A stretch of DNA of 5,608 nt from contig DAOUPU010000167.1 in assembly GCA_030625995.1 (NCBI GenBank), forward strand, positions 1 to 5,608, in the 5' to 3' direction. The notes beneath the pieces are model-generated. The model was not told the origin of the DNA. It did no database searches and saw only the letters and a list, made by a program, of their open reading frames with translations. This DNA comes from Flavobacteriaceae bacterium. GTDB lineage: Bacteria; Bacteroidota; Bacteroidia; Flavobacteriales; Flavobacteriaceae. Each line of letters begins with the position of its first letter. The first letter of the stretch is position 1. Positions 1 through 5,608 of this stretch are shown piece after piece. The position numbers and the translations under genes are program-made.

Positions 1-1236
1 GAAAAAAATGGTCCATACGACGGTCTCTTCTTTGATATACATGGTGCAATGAGTGTTGTGGGTCTGGACGATCCGGAAGGTGATTTTATTATTAGGGTTA
101 GGGAAGTGATTGGTAAGAACACTATTATTTCCACCTCGATGGATCTGCATGGCAATGTTTCAAGACGATTAGCAGAAAATACGGATCTAATCACATGTTA
201 TCGCATGGCTCCTCATGAGGATGCACTGGAATCAAAAAAAAGAGCAGTAGATAATCTTTTGGACAGAATTGAAAGTGGAAAAGGAAAACCCAGATATAAA
301 GCATGGATACCCATACCTATATTATTACCCGGAGAAAAGACAAGTACAAGAATAGAACCTGGTAAGAGTTTGTATGCGAAAGTAGAACCAGCTTCTATGC
401 AAGAAGACATTGTTGATGCCGCAATTTGGATTGGATATGCCTGGGCCGATGAACCACGCAATCATGCTGTCGTAATGGTTACCGGTGATGACAAAGAAAA
501 AGTTATAAATACATCGGAGAACCTTGCGAATAGCTTTTGGGAAGCCAGGGAAGACTTTGTATTTGTAGCTCCTACGGCTTCTCTTGATGAAAGTCTTGAT
601 TTGGCACTAGCCAGTGAAAAACAACCCTTTATTATAAGTGATATGGGTGATAACCCTACAGCAGGTGGAGCAGGTGATGTTACCTGGACGTTAACAGAAA
701 TACTGGCCCGTCATGAATTTAGATCAGAAAGCGGACCTTCACTTATATACGCCTCTATCCCGGGACCGGAGTTTGTTGATAAAGCAATTGAAGTAGGTCT
801 TGGTGGAAAAATTGAAGCATATGCCGGCGCTGCCATTGATGATCGGTTTGCGCCTCCCATAAAGTTATCAGGTACGATTGAAGCTATAGAGTATGGAGAT
901 AAACATGCAGAAACTGAAGTGGTTGTAAAGGTTGGGAGCGTTAATATTATTGTCACTAAAAAACGTAAACCCTATCATAAAGAAATTGATTTTACCAGAT
1001 TGGGTCTGAATCCCAGAGATACTGATATTATTGTTGTAAAAATTGGATATTTAGTGCCGGAACTATACAATATGAGGGCTGACTGGATAATGGCTCTAAC
1101 CCCTGGTGGTGTAGATCAAGATCTGGAACGTCTCAATTATAAGAGAATAAACAGACCTATGTTTCCTTTGGACAAGAACATGAAGGATCCAGATCTCAAA
1201 GCTATATTAATACCATCATCTGATGACATTAAATAA
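1..1236 (+). CDS. M81-family (MlrC-like) zinc metallopeptidase, N-terminus missing
   Basis: The reading frame is open from base 1, so the gene begins upstream; the ATG at 49 is internal because FDIHGAM, a conserved M81 motif, straddles it. The 411 visible residues (numbered from base 1) would lack roughly the first 100 of a typical family member of about 500. FDIHG (D12, H14) is followed by MDLHGN (D48, H50) and APHED (H72). The D-x-H pair plus a His 22 residues later has the spacing of the zinc ligands known in MlrC, the enzyme that cuts linearised microcystin fragments. The MlrC C-terminal domain follows: a SDMGDNP glycine-rich loop (213-226), DDRFAPP, and RPMFPLD near the end. No membrane segment is visible in this part, so a cytoplasmic hydrolase of peptide or other amide bonds is likely. 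Most family members have unknown substrates, and microcystin breakdown should not be assumed. Sampled GC is about 41%, the highest in the window. Family assignment is firm; substrate unknown. Confidence 0.93.
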   Translation, partial: EKNGPYDGLFFDIHGAMSVVGLDDPEGDFIIRVREVIGKNTIISTSMDLHGNVSRRLAENTDLITCYRMAPHEDALESKKRAVDNLLDRIESGKGKPRYKAWIPIPILLPGEKTSTRIEPGKSLYAKVEPASMQEDIVDAAIWIGYAWADEPRNHAVVMVTGDDKEKVINTSENLANSFWEAREDFVFVAPTASLDESLDLALASEKQPFIISDMGDNPTAGGAGDVTWTLTEILARHEFRSESGPSLIYASIPGPEFVDKAIEVGLGGKIEAYAGAAIDDRFAPPIKLSGTIEAIEYGDKHAETEVVVKVGSVNIIVTKKRKPYHKEIDFTRLGLNPRDTDIIVVKIGYLVPELYNMRADWIMALTPGGVDQDLERLNYKRINRPMFPLDKNMKDPDLKAILIPSSDDIK

Positions 1237-1286
1237 ATCAGAATCACTGACGGAAATATTGAAAAAAATTTACAAATTCTAAAAAC

Positions 1287-1937
1287 ATGAATAAGTTCAA
1301 ATTTGTATTAATAATATTTACATATTTATCCATATCTGCTTATTCAGAACGTCCATCCGATTTCAATGAGAGAATTTCAAATACAGATTTTAAAATTTTA
1401 TTTATTGGGAACAGCCTTACTTATACCAACAATCTACCAGAGCTGGTAAGGCATAAGGCTAAACTGAGAGGAATAATCATTAGAACAAAAATGATAGCTT
1501 TTCCGAATTATGCGATTGAGGATCACTGGAACGATGGTAAAGCGCAAAAACAAATAGCCAGTAAGAAGTATGACTTTGTTATTATTCAACAAGGGCCTTC
1601 ATCTCAACCAGATGGAAAGAAAATGCTCATCGAATATGGTGAAAAATATAGTGCTTTATGTAGAAATAATAATGCTAAACTTAGTTATTTTATGGTATGG
1701 CCTTCCAAAGCTTATTTTAATACATTTAAAGGAGTAATAAATAATTATCGAGAAGCAGCGAAGATCAACGATGCCATTTTGTGTCCGGTAGGAGAAGTAT
1801 GGAAAGATTATTTCGAAAGAACAAATAATTTTGATTATTACGGCTCAGATGGCTTTCACCCTACTCCAAAAGGAAGTCAGGTTGCGGCAGATGTAATTGT
1901 TGAATATTTGTTTAGTGAAGGAACAATGTCCGAATAA
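1287..1937 (+). CDS. Secreted SGNH/GDSL-type hydrolase (esterase or deacetylase-like)
   Basis: This 216-residue protein starts at the first ATG after a 50-base A/T-rich gap with no Shine-Dalgarno sequence. Residues 1-20 form a signal peptide: Asn and Lys residues, a hydrophobic core (VLIIFTYLSISA), and likely cleavage after AYS, before E21. The mature protein opens with ILFIGNSLTY, the block I nucleophile motif in its GNS form (S43). Near the C-terminus DGFHPTPKG supplies the Asp-x-x-His of block V (D188, H191). The middle motif IIQQGPSSQP (about 99-108) sits where block III normally reads GxND, so the usual oxyanion Asn is not obvious. Relatives with GNS and a Gln-rich middle block are known among poorly characterised SGNH proteins. 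It probably hydrolyses an ester, for example acetyl groups on a carbohydrate, in the periplasm or outside the cell; the substrate is a guess. It lies between the M81 gene and an alpha/beta hydrolase. Sampled GC is about 33%. Confidence 0.85.
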   Translation: MNKFKFVLIIFTYLSISAYSERPSDFNERISNTDFKILFIGNSLTYTNNLPELVRHKAKLRGIIIRTKMIAFPNYAIEDHWNDGKAQKQIASKKYDFVIIQQGPSSQPDGKKMLIEYGEKYSALCRNNNAKLSYFMVWPSKAYFNTFKGVINNYREAAKINDAILCPVGEVWKDYFERTNNFDYYGSDGFHPTPKGSQVAADVIVEYLFSEGTMSE

Positions 1938-2018
1938 ATGCATTGCTTGTAACATTTAAAAATATCACTTGGTTTAGTTTATGAAATTCTGACGGGTTTA
2001 TAATTAGCCTCTAAATAA

Positions 2019-2026
2019 TAACTTTG
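2019..2026 (+). promoter_or_regulatory. Possible Bacteroidota -7 promoter element (TAACTTTG)
   Basis: TAACTTTG matches TAnnTTTG exactly, the -7 consensus of the main sigma factor in Bacteroidota. It ends six bases before the ATG at 2033, so transcription would begin at or very near the start codon and the message would be nearly leaderless. The -33 side is weak: TTTA at 1997-2000 is the nearest thing to the expected TTTG/TTG, 18 bases upstream. An 8-base degenerate match in AT-rich DNA can arise by chance, so this is tentative. Confidence 0.3.
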
Positions 2027-2032
2027 AAATTT

Positions 2033-2974
2033 ATGGTTAAGCTTTTTAAAATTATCTTCTATGTCGGTCTGACCTTGGTCCTTATTGTTTTTATTTTTTT
2101 CGGATACAGCGATATCCCTGTAGATGAATTGAAAGCAAAATATGCACCTGAACCATCCGCTTTCATTACAATTGACGATATGGATGTTCATTATAGGGAT
2201 GAAGGGTTTAAGATGGATACTTTGCCTCTCGTGTTAATTCATGGCACAAGTTCCAGTTTACACACTTTTGACGCATGGGTAGCTGCATTGAAAGGCGAAA
2301 AACGGGTTGTAAGAATGGATTTACCCGGATTTGGCCTGACAGGTCCATTTCCTGATCGAAATTATTCGATCGATAATTATGTCATTTTTATAGAACATTT
2401 CTTATCATCAAAAGGGATTAATAAATGCATTTTGGGAGGAAATTCCTTAGGTGGCCAGATTGCATGGCAATTTACTGTCAAAAATCCAGATCTTGTTGAC
2501 AAACTCATATTGATAGATGCTGCAGGTTATCCCTTGGAATCCAAAAGCGTTCCTATTGCTTTTAAAATGGCTCGCACCCCTGTTTTGAACAAACTTATGA
2601 CTTTTATAACACCTCGTTTTATGGTAAAAGCCAGTGTTGAAAATGTTTATGCCGATAAAATGAAAGTTACTGATCCTCTTGTAGATAGATACTTTGAACT
2701 GACCCTTAGAGAAGGTAATCGTCAAGCTTTGGCAGATAGAATGACAATGGGTATGGATATGAGTTCAAATCATCTTATTAAAACCATTCAACAACCCACA
2801 CTTGTTATGTGGGGCGAGCAAGATTTGTTAATTCCAACCAAAAGTGCTTATCGTTTTCACTCAGATTTACCGCATGACACCTTGGTGATTTTAGATAATA
2901 TGGGTCACGTGCCAATGGAGGAAAGCCCGGAGGAAAGCTTAGGCGTATTATTGTCTTTTATAGAAAATGAATGA
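2033..2974 (+). CDS. Membrane-anchored alpha/beta hydrolase
   Basis: This 313-residue protein has the full alpha/beta-hydrolase fold signature. Residues 5-25 are one strongly hydrophobic helix (IIFYVGLTLVLIVFIFFGY) after a Lys-containing start, so the enzyme is probably tethered to the inner membrane with the catalytic domain outside the cytoplasm. The oxyanion motif is LIHGTSSS (H70, G71), followed by DLPGFGLTG (96-104). The nucleophile elbow is GNSLGG with S138, the acid is D264 in WGEQDLLIP, and the general base is H292 in MGHVPMEESPE. A variable cap domain lies between about 165 and 240. An in-frame TTG at 2024 would add three residues, but it lies inside a possible promoter element, so I prefer the ATG at 2033. 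Sequence alone does not separate esterase, lipase, C-C bond hydrolase or haloperoxidase-like activity. Its neighbours, a secreted SGNH hydrolase and a sulfatase, suggest work on an external substrate, but this is inference. Confidence 0.9.
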   Translation: MVKLFKIIFYVGLTLVLIVFIFFGYSDIPVDELKAKYAPEPSAFITIDDMDVHYRDEGFKMDTLPLVLIHGTSSSLHTFDAWVAALKGEKRVVRMDLPGFGLTGPFPDRNYSIDNYVIFIEHFLSSKGINKCILGGNSLGGQIAWQFTVKNPDLVDKLILIDAAGYPLESKSVPIAFKMARTPVLNKLMTFITPRFMVKASVENVYADKMKVTDPLVDRYFELTLREGNRQALADRMTMGMDMSSNHLIKTIQQPTLVMWGEQDLLIPTKSAYRFHSDLPHDTLVILDNMGHVPMEESPEESLGVLLSFIENE

Positions 2975-2984
2975 CTTTAATAAC

Positions 2985-3002
2985 TTGACATCCAAGTGTC
3001 AA
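2985..3002. repeat. Short perfect inverted repeat before the sulfatase gene
   Basis: TTGACA and TGTCAA are perfect 6-base inverted arms around a 6-base loop (TCCAAG); a T-G pair could extend the stem by one. It lies 11 bases after the hydrolase stop and 20 before the sulfatase ATG. No T-run follows (the downstream bases are AATAAAATATAT), so it is a poor intrinsic terminator. It could be an operator half-site pair, a weak mRNA hairpin, or chance. Confidence 0.35.
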
Positions 3003-3021
3003 TAAAATATATATAATAAAA

Positions 3022-4440
3022 ATGATGAATTGTTTAAAAAAAATATTATTGTTATTTATTGGGATTTCCTGTTATAAAGCATATGCTCAAAATCCGAATA
3101 TTATTTTAATCATGACTGATGACCAGGGATGGTTCGATGTAGGATTTAATGGAAATAACGAAATAAAAACACCAAATCTGGATAAATTGGCAGCTAACGG
3201 AATTATTTTCGACAGATTCTATTCTGCATCTGCAGTGTGTTCTCCAACAAGGGCAAGTGTCATCACAGGAAGAAATCCCTTAAGAATGAATATTCCTACT
3301 GCGAACAGCGGGCATATGAAAGAAGAAGAAATAACACTTCCTGAAATACTTAAGGAACGAGGTTATGCCACGGCCCATTTTGGGAAGTGGCATTTAGGCA
3401 CACTAACTCAGTTAACTTTTGATGCAAACAGAGGAGGAAGAGAAAAATTTCAAGAAGACTACAGCATTCCTACGATGCATGGTTATGATGAATATTTCTG
3501 TACGGAATCCAAGGTACCAACCTTTGACCCTATGGTTTACCCCACTTCTTTTAAAAATGGAGAAGGTATGCGTTATGGTTGGAGAGCTATCGAAGATCAT
3601 GATTCAAAAAAAATATATGGAACCTCTTATTGGAAAGGAATAGAACAAAAATCCACTAACAACATGAAGGGAGATAATTCAAAGATCATTATGGATCGGG
3701 TCATTCCTTTTATTGAGAACTCCGTAAAGGGAAATCGGCCTTTTTTTACAACAATTTGGATTCATACACCTCATTTACCGGTAGTCAGCGATACCATTCA
3801 TCGTAGCTATTATAGTAATTCAGATTTGCAGAAACAGCTTTATTACGGAACTCTGACTGCCATGGATGAGCAAATTGGAAGGCTCTGGTCGAAACTGGAT
3901 GAATTGGATATTCAAAAGGAAACAATTATATGGTTTTGTAGTGATAACGGCCCGGAAAATGGAACTCCCGGTAGTGCAAATGTTTTTCGAGAACGAAAAA
4001 GAAGTCTGTATGAAGGTGGTGTTAGAGTCCCTGCTTTTGTAATTTGGAAAGATCATATAAAAGAGGGTGTCAGGTTAGATTTTCCATCAATTACAAGTGA
4101 CTATCTGCCCACAATACTTGATATCTTAAACATTAAATATCCTGACGGCAGGCCTGTTGATGGGGTAAGTCTCTATGGATTACTGCAAGGAGAAATTAAG
4201 ATACGTGAGAAAGCAATTGGGTTTATTTTTGACCAAAAAATATCCTGGGTCAATAATCAATATAAACTTATTAGTATTGATAATGGTAAAAACTTTGAAC
4301 TCTATAATTTAATTAATGATCGCTCCGAAAAGGAAAATATTATTCAGAAAGAGCCGGAAATTGCGTCGAAAATGAAAAATGAATTACTTAAATGGTTGAG
4401 TTCAGTTGAGAATAGTAAAAATGGTTCGGATTATAATTGA
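3022..4440 (+). CDS. Secreted type I (formylglycine-dependent) sulfatase
   Basis: This 472-residue enzyme of the arylsulfatase-like S1 family hydrolyses sulfate esters after a Cys is oxidised to formylglycine. Residues 1-22 form a signal peptide with likely cleavage at AYA/Q23. The active site is complete: metal-binding D33 and D34 in LIMTDDQGW; the C-S-P-T-R motif with C73 (formylglycine precursor) and R77; HFGKWHLG with K122 and H124; HTPHLP with H251; SDNG with D308 and N309; and K326 in the RERKRSLYEGGVRVP block. Length is typical, and the C-terminal part holds the usual small subdomain (ISIDNGKNFELYNL). The CTESKVPTFDPM stretch (about 156-167) resembles an insert in some environmental Bacteroidota and Planctomycetes sulfatases. 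The substrate, probably a sulfated glycan, cannot be read from the sequence. The start is one of two adjacent ATGs (3022 or 3025). C17 gives only a poor lipobox, so a soluble periplasmic or exported enzyme is favoured. No type IX secretion tail is visible. A maturation enzyme must be encoded elsewhere. Confidence 0.96.
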   Translation: MMNCLKKILLLFIGISCYKAYAQNPNIILIMTDDQGWFDVGFNGNNEIKTPNLDKLAANGIIFDRFYSASAVCSPTRASVITGRNPLRMNIPTANSGHMKEEEITLPEILKERGYATAHFGKWHLGTLTQLTFDANRGGREKFQEDYSIPTMHGYDEYFCTESKVPTFDPMVYPTSFKNGEGMRYGWRAIEDHDSKKIYGTSYWKGIEQKSTNNMKGDNSKIIMDRVIPFIENSVKGNRPFFTTIWIHTPHLPVVSDTIHRSYYSNSDLQKQLYYGTLTAMDEQIGRLWSKLDELDIQKETIIWFCSDNGPENGTPGSANVFRERKRSLYEGGVRVPAFVIWKDHIKEGVRLDFPSITSDYLPTILDILNIKYPDGRPVDGVSLYGLLQGEIKIREKAIGFIFDQKISWVNNQYKLISIDNGKNFELYNLINDRSEKENIIQKEPEIASKMKNELLKWLSSVENSKNGSDYN

Positions 4441-4450
4441 AAATATAGAA

Positions 4451-5608
4451 ATGGAAATTGACAAAAAACTAAAGGTATTACCGTTAACAAAATCCAACCC
4501 AAGTACACTTATGACCTTGTTTGGGACTAGTGACATTACACCTATGTGGGTGGCAGATATGGAATTTGAAATTGCTAAACCAATTCAGGATGCCCTAATA
4601 CAAAGAATTTCGAATTCAGGATTTGGTTATGAATATAAACCGGAATCATTTTTTTTAGCACAAAAAGAATGGTACAAAAATAAATATCAAATTCACCTAA
4701 ATAGAAAGCATGTTATCTATAGCCCGAGTATTGTAACAAGCATTGCAATTCTTATCGAAAATTTGACATCAGATAATGATGGAATAATTATACAGCCACC
4801 AGTTTTTATGGAATTTAGGGATGTAATAAGAAAAGTAAAAAGGAAAATCATCAAAAATCCGTTAAAATTAATTGACGGGCATTATGAAATTGATTTTGAA
4901 AATTTAGAAGAAAATGCAAAATCAGAAAACAATAAGATTCTTATCCTTTGTAATCCACATAATCCGGTTGGTCGGGCTTGGAAAGAAGAAGAATTAGAAA
5001 AAATCATTGGCATCTGTAAAAAAAATAATTTGATCTTAATTTCAGATGAAATTCATAAGGACATAATGCTCTTTGAAAATCAGTTTAATTCAAGTTTGCA
5101 ATATTTTAATAAGTGGGAAAAAATAATTATTTGTACTTCCGAGGCTAAAACTTTTAATCTGTGTGGTATATCTGATTCCATGCTGTTCATTCCTGATGAA
5201 AATTTACGAAACTTGATCAAACCCACTTTTAACAAGTATGCTTTGGGCAGAACAAATGCTCTTACAAGAGTTGCTTTAGAAACTGCATATAAAAAAGGGG
5301 ATTTATGGCTGAAAGACCTGGTAAGAACAATAGAAAACAACGTAAACAGCATAGAAAAAGAACTAATAGACTCTAAAATAAATCTCATAAAACCAGAAGC
5401 AACTTTTCAAGTTTGGCTGGACTTTAGAAGTTTATTCAAAGACTCCAAAGAGATGTTTCGTCATATTACAGAACATTCGGGAATAGCAATTAATGCCGGA
5501 CATTGGTTTGGAAGAGAAGGAGCCTTATTTATGAGAATGAATATTGCCACATCCAATGAAAAAGTCGTGGCTTCTATAAAAAAAATAAAGAAATCATTAC
5601 CTGATGAT
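4451..5608 (+). CDS. PLP-dependent aminotransferase / C-S lyase, MalY/PatB class, 3' end cut
   Basis: The frame is open for 386 codons from the ATG at 4451 to the right edge with no stop; the usual length is about 385-400, so only a few residues are missing. It is a fold type I PLP enzyme. Conserved blocks in order: PMWVADMEF (31-39), very typical of MalY/PatB; GYEYKP (59-64); CNPHNPVGRAW (167-177) with N171; SDEIHKDI (198-205) with D199, which contacts the PLP ring nitrogen; EAKTFNLCGI (231-240) with K233 as the Schiff-base lysine; and FMRMNIA (360-366) with R362 for the substrate carboxylate. Characterised relatives are cystathionine beta-lyases and cysteine desulfhydrases, so cleavage of a C-S bond to give pyruvate, ammonia and a thiol is the default guess; aminotransfer is possible. 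No signal peptide, so cytoplasmic. It starts 10 bases after the sulfatase stop, which suggests cotranscription. Sampled GC is about 30%, the lowest here. Ala232 replaces the usual Ser before the lysine. Confidence 0.92.
   Translation, partial: MEIDKKLKVLPLTKSNPSTLMTLFGTSDITPMWVADMEFEIAKPIQDALIQRISNSGFGYEYKPESFFLAQKEWYKNKYQIHLNRKHVIYSPSIVTSIAILIENLTSDNDGIIIQPPVFMEFRDVIRKVKRKIIKNPLKLIDGHYEIDFENLEENAKSENNKILILCNPHNPVGRAWKEEELEKIIGICKKNNLILISDEIHKDIMLFENQFNSSLQYFNKWEKIIICTSEAKTFNLCGISDSMLFIPDENLRNLIKPTFNKYALGRTNALTRVALETAYKKGDLWLKDLVRTIENNVNSIEKELIDSKINLIKPEATFQVWLDFRSLFKDSKEMFRHITEHSGIAINAGHWFGREGALFMRMNIATSNEKVVASIKKIKKSLPDD

Noticed and set aside
49..51. ATG at 49 as the start of the M81 gene
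   Set aside because: The frame is open to base 1 and the residues before this ATG include the conserved FDIHGA motif, so the gene starts outside the window.
2024..2032. TTG as start of the alpha/beta hydrolase
   Set aside because: It adds only three residues, overlaps a possible promoter element, and a normal ATG follows at 2033 directly before the Lys-containing start of the membrane helix.
2985..3013. Sigma70-type promoter TTGACA-N17-TATATA before the sulfatase
   Set aside because: Bacteroidota use a different consensus (TTG / TAnnTTTG), and the A/T-rich gap makes TATATA likely by chance. It is kept only as part of the inverted-repeat observation.
3070..3075. Lipoprotein signal at Cys17 of the sulfatase
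   Set aside because: The preceding residues (Gly-Ile-Ser) are a poor lipobox and a clean AYA/Q signal peptidase I site follows five residues later.
3419..3643. 74-codon + strand frame with an ATG start inside the sulfatase
   Set aside because: The sulfatase frame is uninterrupted here and its motifs continue on both sides, so this is an out-of-frame shadow and not a frameshift.
5080..5388. 102-codon open frame on the minus strand
   Set aside because: It lies wholly inside the PLP enzyme gene, whose conserved motifs run through this stretch, including the catalytic lysine. The minus-strand protein has no recognisable motif.
1..5608. CRISPR arrays, tRNA or rRNA genes, insertion sequences, toxin-antitoxin pairs
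   Set aside because: No spaced direct repeats, cloverleaf-like sequence, transposase motifs or small paired genes were found; coding genes fill nearly all of the window.

Overview
The window carries five protein genes, all on the + strand, with short gaps (50, 95, 47 and 10 bases). The first gene is cut by the left edge and the last by the right edge. The DNA is AT-rich, the gene leaders are A/T-rich with no Shine-Dalgarno sequence, and one start is preceded by TAACTTTG, which fits the TAnnTTTG -7 promoter element of Bacteroidota. Two secreted proteins have an AYx cleavage site of the kind common in that phylum. A free-living or marine member of Bacteroidota (Flavobacteriia or Cytophagia type) is the best guess. 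No marker gene confirms this.

Layout: (1) 1-1236, an M81/MlrC-family zinc metallopeptidase lacking its N-terminus; (2) 1287-1937, a small secreted SGNH/GDSL-type hydrolase; (3) 2033-2974, an alpha/beta hydrolase anchored by one N-terminal membrane helix; (4) 3022-4440, a secreted type I (formylglycine) sulfatase with a complete active site; (5) 4451-5608, a PLP-dependent aminotransferase or C-S lyase of the MalY/PatB class, open to the right edge. No RNA genes, mobile elements, CRISPR arrays or long repeats were seen. No gene-free stretch exceeds about 100 bases.

All five products are hydrolases or lyases. Two (SGNH hydrolase and sulfatase) appear to be exported, one is membrane-anchored, and two (M81 peptidase and PLP enzyme) look cytoplasmic. 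A plausible reading is a catabolic neighbourhood. The outer enzymes would remove ester and sulfate groups from an external substrate, and the inner ones would process amide or amino-acid-like and sulfur-containing products. This is inferred from gene order only, since no transporter, SusC/SusD pair, glycoside hydrolase or regulator lies in the window. GC content, counted by hand on sampled lines, drops from about 41% in gene 1 to about 30% in gene 5, so the five genes may not share one history. I see no clear sign of a new type of system; the points worth checking are subtle.
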